From assembly GCF_016772475.1 (NCBI RefSeq), contig NZ_CP068595.1:1612001-1676000 (forward strand): 64,000 nucleotides of DNA, read 5' to 3'. Below, in pieces: positions 25,398 through 33,064 of the stretch (position 1 is the stretch's first letter; every line of letters begins with the position of its first letter). The notes beneath the pieces are model-generated. The model was not told where the DNA came from and made no database searches. It saw only the letters and a list, made by a program, of their open reading frames with translations. This DNA is from Paenibacillus sonchi. Lineage in GTDB: Bacteria > Bacillota > Bacilli > Paenibacillales > Paenibacillaceae. The position numbers and the translations under genes are program-made.

Positions 25398-26384
25398 TCA
25401 CTTAGCCTTGGCCTGCCGGCTCTGGATAGCCTGAATCGTCTCCCTGATGCCATCCTCAAATGAAGTCGCCGGGATGGGGCCTACCAAACGCTCATACTTC
25501 CGGCCGCTTAAGCGCAGCGGTTCCTTCGTTAGATAGAGCATTTCCACAATCTCTTTCATGACCGGTACAAACAGGCCCAGCAGCGATAAACCGAAGGCTC
25601 CCACCGGGATGACCGGTTTGGATCTCCCGCTTGCTGCCCGGGCAAGGCGGACGATCTCCTTGCCCGAGATCGTGCCTGCTCCGGGAATGTTCCAGTTCTG
25701 CCCGTAGGCCTCTTCCCGGAGGGCAAGCTCGACGATCATCACCGCTGCGTCCGGCAGATACACATATTCACGCGGCACCGTCATATTCCCGACGAACATC
25801 CCCGGTTTCCCGGCAGCAATGGCTTCAAGCGTAGAACCCAGGTATGAGGCTTCGTTGGCGGCAGCGCCATAATAATCGGGCAGACGGACAATCATCCGCT
25901 CCGTCCGGCTCCAACGCGGGCTGAAGAACATCCGCTCGAACTCCAGCTTGACTTTGCCTTTTTTCGTATGCGGGTTCTTGGGGAAGTCCTCGCTGATTGG
26001 CTGCTCATCCTTTCTTCGTCCATAGGGATAAATTCCGTCTATCGCAATTATACGGGTACCGAGTCTGTTCGCCGCCTCCATCACCGCCTCGCCCATTGGC
26101 AGCAGCTTGCTGCTCATTTCGTGGTAAGGCACCGATGCACAGTGAAAAATAACATCCGCGCCCTGCGAAGCCATGAAAACATCCTCCGCCTTGAACACAT
26201 CCCCTGTCTTCAGGCTAAGTCCAGCCGGATTGCCCAGTTTCGCAGCAAACTGCTCCAGCTTAGGCAAAGCTCTTCCAAATGCCACCGTGCTGATGCCTCT
26301 TTTCAACAGTTCGGCAATAATAACCGTGCCGGTTCCTCCGGTTGCTCCTAATACGACAGCCTTCTTTACATGATTGTGCATCAT
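25398..26384 (-). CDS. NAD(P)-dependent epimerase/dehydratase-like protein
   Basis: 328 residues of the extended SDR type. The Rossmann motif is VVLGATGGTGTVI. A possible active-site Tyr/Lys pair lies at YPYGRRK, displaced from the standard YxxxK. C-terminal residues resemble NAD-dependent epimerases (VYLPDAAVMIVELAL). AAGGAGG precedes tandem ATG codons; the first is used. A TetR-type palindrome lies 30 bp upstream and another 158 bp upstream, so it is the likely target of the TetR gene at 26627. The substrate is unknown. Confidence 0.8.
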   Translation of the reverse strand: MMHNHVKKAVVLGATGGTGTVIIAELLKRGISTVAFGRALPKLEQFAAKLGNPAGLSLKTGDVFKAEDVFMASQGADVIFHCASVPYHEMSSKLLPMGEAVMEAANRLGTRIIAIDGIYPYGRRKDEQPISEDFPKNPHTKKGKVKLEFERMFFSPRWSRTERMIVRLPDYYGAAANEASYLGSTLEAIAAGKPGMFVGNMTVPREYVYLPDAAVMIVELALREEAYGQNWNIPGAGTISGKEIVRLARAASGRSKPVIPVGAFGLSLLGLFVPVMKEIVEMLYLTKEPLRLSGRKYERLVGPIPATSFEDGIRETIQAIQSRQAKAK

Positions 26385-26413
26385 TAGAATTCCTCCTTGG
26401 GTTTGAGATATTA

Positions 26414-26429
26414 GTGATTAATCAATAAC
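26414..26429. promoter_or_regulatory. Candidate TetR operator, copy 1
   Basis: GTGATTAATCAATAAC, an imperfect version of the 16-bp palindrome at 26542, 30 bp upstream of the epimerase-like gene. Confidence 0.65.
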
Positions 26430-26475
26430 TTAATTTCAAAAAAATAATAAACTTCCGCTGTGTTTACATGAACAT

Positions 26476-26538
26476 TTCATATACGCTACTATTCATACGT
26501 TTGTTATTCATGCGCTGCGATTCATACGCTTGCTATTC
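26476..26538. repeat. Imperfect 15-bp tandem repeats
   Basis: Four loosely repeated units beginning TTCATA or TTCATG and containing CGCT or CGTT (for example TTCATACGCTTGCTA). They separate operator copies 1 and 2. No function is evident. Confidence 0.45.
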
Positions 26539-26541
26539 CCT

Positions 26542-26557
26542 GTGATTGATCAATCAC
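26542..26557. promoter_or_regulatory. Candidate TetR operator, copy 2 (perfect palindrome)
   Basis: GTGATTGATCAATCAC reads identically on both strands. It is the best copy of the motif also seen at 26414 and 27223. Confidence 0.75.
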
Positions 26558-26626
26558 TAACTTAAGGCTGTGAGGCAGCTAAGGGGGAACCCTTAGAGTG
26601 AGCGGCTGGTTATTTAACGATCCGGC

Positions 26627-27175
26627 TCACTTCAGATGCTTCGGCTTCAGCTCCGGCATCTCCAGCGCCATTGCAATATGGCAGAGCATGCCGTTGGCCA
26701 TAAATGTACTGACCTCCACCTCGGGGTGAGCGATCCCGGCAGCGGTAAATTTACTTTCCATTAACTGTGTCACCTTGTTCATTCCGGTCTGCATGGACCT
26801 GCGGATCGCTTCATCGCGAATGCCCAAGGCCTGCACCTGCAGAATAATTTCACTTGGATGAGTCTCCATCATTTGCTCATACACCCGGATCGATTCCTCC
26901 AGCAGTGTATCTCCGGATGCCTCAACAGCTGAGAATGTGCGGATCGTCCGTTCAAACGCCCGGTCCAGCGCCGCCACAAACAATTCCTCCTTGTTCTTGA
27001 ACAGCTTGAAAATGTACGGCTGGGAGATCCCAACCTTCTCTGCCACCTGTGCGGTTGTCGCCTTGAAATAGCCGTGCTCGGCAAATACAACTACTGCCGC
27101 CTCCAGAATCTGTTCCCGGCGGTTCACTGAGGCAGCTTCTTCCTTCGTCCGTACGTCTCCCGATCGCTTTGTCAT
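26627..27175 (-). CDS. TetR-family transcriptional regulator
   Basis: 182 residues. The helix-turn-helix is at about residues 18-60: REQILEAAVVVFAEHGYF, then TTAQVAEKVGISQPYIFKLFKNKEEL. The C-terminal domain is all helical. The start is ATG 27175; its ribosome binding site, GGAGG, is about 7 bases upstream. Three copies of one 16-bp palindrome surround the gene and the epimerase-like gene downstream, giving a self-contained autoregulated circuit. Confidence 0.9.
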   Translation of the reverse strand: MTKRSGDVRTKEEAASVNRREQILEAAVVVFAEHGYFKATTAQVAEKVGISQPYIFKLFKNKEELFVAALDRAFERTIRTFSAVEASGDTLLEESIRVYEQMMETHPSEIILQVQALGIRDEAIRRSMQTGMNKVTQLMESKFTAAGIAHPEVEVSTFMANGMLCHIAMALEMPELKPKHLK

Positions 27176-27222
27176 GTCTGCCTCCTGTTGTAATCCGGTG
27201 TTGGGTCTTATAAAACCGTCTG

Positions 27223-27238
27223 GTTATTGGTCAATCAC
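27223..27238. promoter_or_regulatory. Candidate TetR operator, copy 3
   Basis: GTTATTGGTCAATCAC, 48 bp upstream of the TetR start, fits the motif of copies 1 and 2 with one half-site conserved exactly. Confidence 0.65.
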
Positions 27239-27303
27239 TACCACACTTTGAAGTATACACGGACTGTTTCCGGAATACAAGGCTTACTTAAAAATTACAA
27301 GCA

Positions 27304-27388
27304 GAAACGATACCGTCCTTTAAAAGGACGGTATCGTTTCGCGCGAAACAGCTGACGCCGTCCTTGCTTCAGGACGCCGTCAGCTGTT
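27304..27388. terminator. Two consecutive strong hairpins
   Basis: The first (27304-27340) is an 18-bp near-perfect palindrome with arms beginning GAAACGATACCGTCC. The second (27347-27388) has 18-bp arms beginning AACAGCTGACG with one mismatch and is followed on the plus strand by TTTTTT. They lie in the gap after the minus-strand Bax-inhibitor-like gene and before the TetR regulatory region. The double structure is stronger than needed for one terminator. Confidence 0.75.
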
Positions 27389-27432
27389 TTTTGGGAAATC
27401 CGTCCAGATTGCCGCTCCCCGGCTTATGATCT

Positions 27433-28173
27433 TTAATTTCGGCTCCGCAGCTTGGACAGCAGTCTGAGGATCTCCACATAGAGCCACACCAGCGTGACCA
27501 TGAGACCAAAGGCCCCGTACCATTCCATGTACTTCGGAGCTCCTTGCTGCGCCCCGTGCTCAATAAAATCAAAATCAAGCACCAGATTGAGCGCGGCAAC
27601 GATAACAATAATGACCGAAATGCCGATTCCGATCAGACTGTTGCTATGCAAATAGGGCACGGTTACACCGAACAACCCCAGCACAAAGCTCAGCAGATAT
27701 ACGATGGCGATTCCGGCCGTGGCGGCAAATACGCCGAGCTTGAATTTTTCCGTTGCTCTAATTATTCTTGTCTTGTAGGCAAGCAGTAAAGCGACAAAGA
27801 TGCTCAAGGTCAATAACGCAGCCTGCAAAGTGATGCCATAATACAAACCTTCGTATGACGCTGAGATTGCTCCGAGAAACAGCCCTTCCGCCAGCGCATA
27901 GACCGGTACCAGATAAGGGGCAGCCGTCGGCTTGAAGCTGATAATCAACGCTAACACGAATCCGGTCAGCGCCCCGCCGATCGCGTAAGCAGATACATCC
28001 TGTCCGTTAAAATACATCGACCAGGCGCTGAAGGCACCTGCCAGCAGAATGGTCAGGGTAATAAAGGTTTTGTTGACCGTTCCGTTAATGCTCATACGCT
28101 CCTGTCCGGAGTACCGTTCTTCGCGTTCAAACGTTTTTTCATTTAACGTGGGATTCCCGCTGCGTCCGATCAA
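27433..28173 (-). CDS. Bax inhibitor-1/YccA-family membrane protein
   Basis: 246 residues with a soluble start (SGNPTLNEKTF) and about seven hydrophobic segments. The C-terminal part (LVLDFDFIEHGAQQGAPKYMEWYGAFGLMVTLVWLYVEILRLL) contains the acidic pair typical of the family, related to the pH-sensing calcium-leak channel YetJ. In bacteria the role is not settled. The start is TTG 28173 with a weak GAGATGA before it. It is monocistronic and followed by two hairpins. Confidence 0.85.
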   Translation of the reverse strand: MIGRSGNPTLNEKTFEREERYSGQERMSINGTVNKTFITLTILLAGAFSAWSMYFNGQDVSAYAIGGALTGFVLALIISFKPTAAPYLVPVYALAEGLFLGAISASYEGLYYGITLQAALLTLSIFVALLLAYKTRIIRATEKFKLGVFAATAGIAIVYLLSFVLGLFGVTVPYLHSNSLIGIGISVIIVIVAALNLVLDFDFIEHGAQQGAPKYMEWYGAFGLMVTLVWLYVEILRLLSKLRSRN

Positions 28174-28295
28174 AGGATCATCTCATTTCATCTTATTTTG
28201 TGTCTATAATAGCATATTGCGGCATGAAAACATTGCAGTGATCCGCAAATGCTGATATAACCAACCTAGCTAAAAAATCTGAGGAGGGTTCTAAA

Positions 28296-28619
28296 TTGAG
28301 CAAATTCGGAATGTATGCCAAATTCACGTCTAAATCGGGAGACCGCGAGGCGTTGGCGGCGATTCTGCTCGAAGCTGCCGCTGCAGCTGAGACGGTGAAC
28401 GAATGCGAGCTGTACATCGTCAATCTCTCGGAGAGTGAGCCGGATGTCCTCTGGGTCACTGAGGTATGGAGCAATGCTGAAGCACACGCGGCTTCACTGA
28501 AAGACGAGGCGACCCGAGCCACCATCCAGCGGGCCAAACCGCTGATTGCAGGTGTCGAACCCGTCCCGCTTGTTCCGTTGGGAGGCAAGGGGCTGGCGTT
28601 CGGAGCTATGGACGCTTAA
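28296..28619 (+). CDS. Antibiotic biosynthesis monooxygenase-domain (ABM/YgiN-like) protein
   Basis: 107 residues of the dimeric ferredoxin-like ABM fold: FGMYAKFTSKSGDREALAAIL, CELYIVNLS and VLWVTEVWSNAEAHAASLKD are in the expected order. Members are quinol or small-molecule monooxygenases that need no cofactor. TTG 28296 is the start, with GAGGAGGG seven bases upstream. A strong terminator follows directly. It is convergent with the EcsC gene. The substrate is unknown. Confidence 0.85.
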   Translation: MSKFGMYAKFTSKSGDREALAAILLEAAAAAETVNECELYIVNLSESEPDVLWVTEVWSNAEAHAASLKDEATRATIQRAKPLIAGVEPVPLVPLGGKGLAFGAMDA

Positions 28620-28631
28620 GCTTATATTTTG

Positions 28632-28679
28632 AAAAAGGCAATAATACAGCTCCTTACAGAGTGTATTATTGCCTTTTTT
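28632..28679. terminator. Bidirectional terminator between ABM and EcsC genes
   Basis: A 17-bp perfect stem (AAAAAGGCAATAATACA and complement) with a 13-base loop and T runs on both strands, exactly in the convergent gap. Confidence 0.92.
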
Positions 28680-28681
28680 CT

Positions 28682-29518
28682 TCATTCCATTTCCGCCAAT
28701 CTGGCGATAATTCGTCTTTTGCGGTAGAGCATCCGGGCAGCTTCAGCTACATCCTCCAGCGCCTTGCGGTTGGTATAGGCACCGAAGAACATCCCTGCTA
28801 CCGGGATGGCCTGCAGCATTTTTTTCCAGCCCCAATTGTCGCGGTACACCGTGATGACCTCCTTCCAGCCCTGGATCTTGGAGACAGCCTCATTTGTTCC
28901 CGGCACAATATCACCGGTTCCCCCGGCCTGCAGGTTGAGCTCCTTCAGAATAGTCCGCTTGCCGACAATATCCGAAGAAGCAAACTGCATCACCTTGACG
29001 GTAAAGATCCGCTCCGCCTTATCCGCAGGATTATAGCCATAGCAGAGGCCAATCTCCTGAATGACTTTCAGAGACAAGCCCAGTACCGCGGGGATATCCG
29101 CCGCCAGCGTGAACACTCCGCCGAACCCCGTTGTCGCTCCCTGCGCGGTGGCAACATTCCTGCTGCTTTGTGTCAGCTGCTCTGCAGCCTTATCCATAAC
29201 AGCCAGGGGAAAAGGGCCTTCTCCGTTTCCTCCAGCCGCGCGGCTTGCGGCCTGCATGAGCGACCCAACCTTGCGTCCAGCCACCAGATAGTTGCCTCCA
29301 TTTTGGATATAGCTCCCCAGCTCGTCCAGCAGCTTACCCAGCTTCTCATGAATAAATTTGGGTGTAAGCTTGTCGAGCACCTTGAATGGCAGACGGGTGA
29401 GATGGTCCCAGATCATCAGCTTGTTCTGTTCTTTTTCCCACTTCGTTATTTCAGCAAGCGCAGCATTCAGCTCCTCCGCAGTCTCCAGACGGGGATAAAC
29501 CCCAGCAGTTTCCGTCAT
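28682..29518 (-). CDS. EcsC-family protein
   Basis: 278 residues. The EcsC domain covers most of the protein, with LAADIPAVLGLSLKVIQEIGLCYGY, the KVMQFASSD segment and the C-terminal IPVAGMFFGAYTNRKALEDVAEAARMLYRKR. In Bacillus, EcsC is encoded with the EcsAB transporter; here there is no EcsAB neighbour, so this is a stand-alone paralogue. AGGGGG precedes the ATG. The function is unknown. Confidence 0.85.
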   Translation of the reverse strand: MTETAGVYPRLETAEELNAALAEITKWEKEQNKLMIWDHLTRLPFKVLDKLTPKFIHEKLGKLLDELGSYIQNGGNYLVAGRKVGSLMQAASRAAGGNGEGPFPLAVMDKAAEQLTQSSRNVATAQGATTGFGGVFTLAADIPAVLGLSLKVIQEIGLCYGYNPADKAERIFTVKVMQFASSDIVGKRTILKELNLQAGGTGDIVPGTNEAVSKIQGWKEVITVYRDNWGWKKMLQAIPVAGMFFGAYTNRKALEDVAEAARMLYRKRRIIARLAEME

Positions 29519-29663
29519 ATCTAAGCCCCCTTAAAGATACTTGTTTGTTTAAATAGTACGTTTATGCAGGCCATCGGTTCTGTTAATTTTATAACCCGTT
29601 TGGGGGAGTTTGAATGATTGGAGAGATCTCTAGACCTTCTTGCTTAGACAACGGCAACAAGCT

Positions 29664-29850
29664 TAAGTGGAAAAAGTGAACTTATTTCCCCTGCATCGCG
29701 CCTCCCGGCAAACCCTAGTGGGAAAAAGGATAACTAATCCGGCCGTTTCCCACCCTACTAGCTGAATTCACTTAAAATAAGTCTACTTTTTCCCACTATT
29801 CCTGCTTCCAAGAGGATTTTTCGTCCATTTAAGTGTACTTATTCCACTTC
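29664..29850. repeat. Dispersed repeat family B, cluster 1
   Basis: Short copies of the motif AGTGGAAAAAG-N3-ACTwATT occur in both orientations: forward at 29666-29687 and 29717-29740, reverse at 29777-29798, and a diverged copy near 29829-29848. The same motif recurs at 37357-37490. In both places family B is followed by family A. The 29519-30037 gap otherwise contains no gene. Confidence 0.65.
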
Positions 29851-29939
29851 CCTTCTCTGGAGCCGCGCCTTTGCCTTCCCAGGTTCCGTGTTCCTCCTGC
29901 AACTGTCCTCCGGGGACAAAACCACCCTCCAGTTTCTTT

Positions 29940-29969
29940 AACAACAGCATTTCTGCCGTTGTTTCAGTC
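29940..29969. repeat. Dispersed palindromic repeat, family A (diverged copy)
   Basis: Arms AACAACAGCA and TGCCGTTGTT (one mismatch) match the units at 6221 and 37580. The upstream ACCACCCT is also shared with the first unit of the 37.6-kb array. Confidence 0.7.
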
Positions 29970-30037
29970 CATCGTCCTTTAGGGGATTTGAACTAAAAGA
30001 CAAAAAATTGGAAAGTAATCGTGATTTCCTGAATAAT

Positions 30038-30070
30038 AAAAAAGCACTTCCGGATAAAGCCGGAAATGCC
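30038..30070 (-). terminator. Terminator of the small gene at 30185
   Basis: On the minus strand GCATTTCCGG and CCGGAAGTGC pair (one mismatch) around a short loop and are followed by six T. Confidence 0.7.
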
Positions 30071-30184
30071 AGAGCGTTCAGTGTATCTATCTTGGAGGAA
30101 GCCCCGAATCGGCGGAGCCCAGCTCCAGGGCTCTTCTCTGAATTTTCATCACCTGATGGTGCCGCGAAAGAGCGGCAGGAGTGT

Positions 30185-30466
30185 CTATTGCTTGTTCTCG
30201 CTGTTCGCCGCTTCTGCGGTGGCCAGCCGCTGTTTCTCCTCGGCCAGTCTGTCTTCGGTGAGATCCACCCCATGGCCTCCAACCGAGCCCTCTGGAGCAT
30301 GGCTGACTGCCTCCTCCGCGTGCTGCAGACTGTTCTCCGCCTGGGAAAGAGTCTGATCGTTCGGGTGGCTAAGCGCCTGAGATACGGAGTTGTGCAGCCG
30401 GGTCACCGCGTCCTGGGCCTGATCCACAGTACTGTTGGTCCGCAGACTGGATTCATAATGCTTCAT
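30185..30466 (-). CDS. Small hydrophilic protein of unknown function
   Basis: 93 residues from ATG 30466. It is rich in Ala, Gln, Ser, Glu and Asn with helical periodicity (DAVTRLHNSVSQALSH, LSQAENSLQHAEEAVSH), no membrane segment and no Cys. GGGAG lies upstream but somewhat far (about 13 bases). A terminator follows on the same strand, which supports a real gene. The frame stays open upstream to 30598 but that part looks non-coding. No family is recognised. Confidence 0.55.
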   Translation of the reverse strand: MKHYESSLRTNSTVDQAQDAVTRLHNSVSQALSHPNDQTLSQAENSLQHAEEAVSHAPEGSVGGHGVDLTEDRLAEEKQRLATAEAANSENKQ

Positions 30467-30662
30467 CTTGTCAACCGCTCCCTTCAGGGTTACTGTCCAA
30501 TCCTCTTTAGGATGGATAGAGGGAGCATATCTTATGCAGAGCCGGGCTTGGGCGAGGCAGAGCGGGCCAATCAGGCGGGTCAGGGCAGGGCGGCCCATTC
30601 AACAGCATTCGGCCGTTGCTGTAAGCCCCTCCGGCCAGGCCGGGCGGCGGCCTCTACGCCGC

Positions 30663-32083
30663 CTACACCAGGAACATGGCGACGATCGTAGTCGCTACAA
30701 GCCCCAGCAGGACCGGCTTCAGGTTCCGCCGGGCCAGCTCAAACGGGCTGACGCCGCAGATGGCAGCCGCAGGAATGAGCGCCCACGGAATCAGGGTGCC
30801 GCCGCCGACCCAGATGGCGGCCACCTGTCCCAGGGCGGTCAATGTCGCCGCGCCGGAGTGAATGGCGGCGGCGAACAGCTGGGCAATCGAGCCGGCCAGC
30901 GAGATGCCGGAGAAGCCGGAGCCGTCGAGGCCGGTGATCGCGCCGATCGCCGTCATCGTCACGGCTCCCACGGCCCCGTTAAGCGGCACGTGATCCGCCA
31001 GGGCCACGCCCAGGTCGTTCACGATGCCGTGCGAGCCGGCCGGCAGCACCTTGCCGAAGAGCTCGGTAAACGCCGAGTCGCCGAGGTAGAAGAAGGCGGC
31101 GATGGGGATCACCGGTCCAAAGACCTTGAAGCCGAAGACAAAACCCTCGATTAGGTAGGAGGTGACCTTTTCCAGCCCCTGATTGCGGTGGGCAAGCAGC
31201 GTCACCGAGATCAGAATGAGCACGGCGGTGCCGCCAACCAGCGCCGTCGCGTCTCCGCCTTGCAGATTCAGCGCGAACATCGCCGCCACATCAAGCAGAA
31301 AGAGCAGAGGTATGACAACAGCGAGCCCTTGGCGGAGACGGGCAGCCAACAGAACAGGCGCTTCTTCTCCCCAGCGGCCTCCGGTCCCCTCAGCCTGCCT
31401 GTGCTGCCTTGGACGGAAACCAGCCCGTCTCTCCATGTGCCGTTCTGCCGGTCGCGGCGCATCATCCAGAATGCAGCGATTGTAGTCACAAGCCCCATTA
31501 CAATAACCAGCGGGATGCTCGCCTCCATCACGCTGGCCACCGGAAGACCTGCAGCATCTGCCGTGATCTTCGGAGCCCCCTGGATAATATAATCTCCCGA
31601 CAAGGCGATTCCATGGCCGAACAGGTTCATCGCCACCGCTGCCCCAAGTGCAGGCAGCCCTACCCGGAGAGCTACCGGCAGCAGAACCGCACCCACCAGT
31701 GCAACAGCAGGCGAAGGCCAGAAGAAAAAGGAGGTGACCATCATAATCAGTCCAATGCCCCAGTATGCCATGGCCGGTGTGCGTATGAACCGGGTAAGCG
31801 GGGCAACCATCGTCTCGTTAATACCGGTAATCATCAGAATCCGGCTCATGGCCACAATAATCGATATGATCATGATCGTTCCCAGCAGTTCCTTGGTCGC
31901 ATAGACAAAAGAGTTGAAAATCCCTGATACCGAGCCGCTGAGCGTCTCAGCAGCAAGCAACCCCAAGGCAAAGATCCCGGCCACACACATCATCGTCGTA
32001 TCGCGCCGCCGGATCATAAGCACCATAATGAACACAATAAAGGTCAGGTAAACCCAATGTATCGCAGTAAGCTGAATGCCCAT
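30663..32083 (-). pseudogene. Multi-spanning membrane permease, frameshifted
   Basis: From ATG 32083 (GAGAGGG upstream) the frame encodes about 240 residues of a polytopic membrane protein (AIHWVYLTFIVFIMVLM, FFFWPSPAVALVGAVLLPVALR, GHGIALSGDYIIQGAPKI). It then runs into an out-of-frame tail. A second frame continues with VVIPLLFLLDVAAMF and several more hydrophobic segments to 30663. The two overlap at 31268-31436. One added base in the G4 run at plus-strand 31369-31372 (or the adjacent AAG repeats) restores one protein of about 473 residues. The total of 1421 bp is one short of a multiple of three. The layout resembles ion-transporter superfamily permeases (DcuC/ArsB-like), but the substrate is unknown. 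Confidence 0.8.
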
Positions 32084-32163
32084 TATTGAACACGCCCTCT
32101 CTTCACCCTGCAGGTTGGTCCTATAGGGTATGCGGGAGAATAGGCGGTTGTTCATCTGTGAAT

Positions 32164-32871
32164 TTACAGCAATTTGTTAGACCTTCTGGCCCGCACCAGT
32201 TGAAGCTGGTGCAGCCAGTCATGGGCAGCTACTCCGTCTACCGGGTTGGCAGCAGGCTCTTGTCCTTGCAGAGAGGCTTCTGCAGCCGAAAGCAGATTTT
32301 TAGATAAAATCGGGAGGGCCGCCTCCCAGGCATGCCGTCTCTCGGCAGCCGTCCTGCTTTCCTCTGCTTGTTCATTCCGGTTCTCCACATCCGAATGCTT
32401 GCCTGTCTCTGCTTCCCTCGGAGAGGCTGCAGCAGACCATAGGGCAACTGAACCATCCTTATGTACAATCAGGCTGTGGCTTAAGCCCTTCCCGCCATTC
32501 AGCGGCTGCAATGGATTCTGGCTTGTCTGTTCTTGAGTAACGTATGGATCAAGGGTTCCATACACTTTATTGCGCATGACTGGGTCCTTGGCCATCTGCT
32601 GCAGAATGTTGGGCGCAATGATTATTTCCCGTTCGCCGCCGCTCATCCCGGAATGCTCCAATTCTTTTCCGCCCTTGGACACGGTCTGAATCCGCACTTT
32701 AACCCCATATTTCCGCTTTAGCCGCTCGGCCTGATCCAGTGTCGCCGCGTTGACCGCCGCCAAGGTTTCGTTAAAACTGAGCGCAGAGGCCGGGGTGGAC
32801 GAATGGTTCTCTGGCTGCTGCGGCGGCCGGGTCAAAGAAACCCCGCTGATCCCTGTAATAGGAATATACAC
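32164..32871 (-). CDS. Hypothetical protein, DUF6033-like
   Basis: 235 residues. The recognisable part is AERLKRKYGVKVRIQTV followed by EREIIIAPNILQQMAKDP, which resembles DUF6033 proteins; the ends are low-complexity and Ala/Glu-rich. It has no signal peptide. GTG 32871 is the start, with GAGGAGG eight bases upstream. The 80-bp gap to the permease allows one operon. No function is known for the family. Confidence 0.65.
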   Translation of the reverse strand: MYIPITGISGVSLTRPPQQPENHSSTPASALSFNETLAAVNAATLDQAERLKRKYGVKVRIQTVSKGGKELEHSGMSGGEREIIIAPNILQQMAKDPVMRNKVYGTLDPYVTQEQTSQNPLQPLNGGKGLSHSLIVHKDGSVALWSAAASPREAETGKHSDVENRNEQAEESRTAAERRHAWEAALPILSKNLLSAAEASLQGQEPAANPVDGVAAHDWLHQLQLVRARRSNKLL

Positions 32872-33017
32872 ACAGCATTCCTCCTCTCTTCACTAAAGTG
32901 CAAGTTATCCTTAATATCGGCCGGGACAGAACGATTACTTAAGCTTCGGTGATGGAGGTTGGCATGAGCAGGGCCCTATGCCGTGTGGTCTTTATATATG
33001 GACGTTCCCGTTTCAGC

Positions 33018-33048
33018 AAAAAAGGGAAGCCGGAGGCTCCCCTTAAAA
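33018..33048 (-). terminator. Terminator of the flavin lipoprotein gene
   Basis: Arms AAAAGGGAAGCC and GGCTCCCCTTAA (two mismatches) with a short loop, 17 bp after the stop, T-rich on the minus strand. Confidence 0.7.
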
Positions 33049-33064
33049 GACGGACGGTTAAAGC

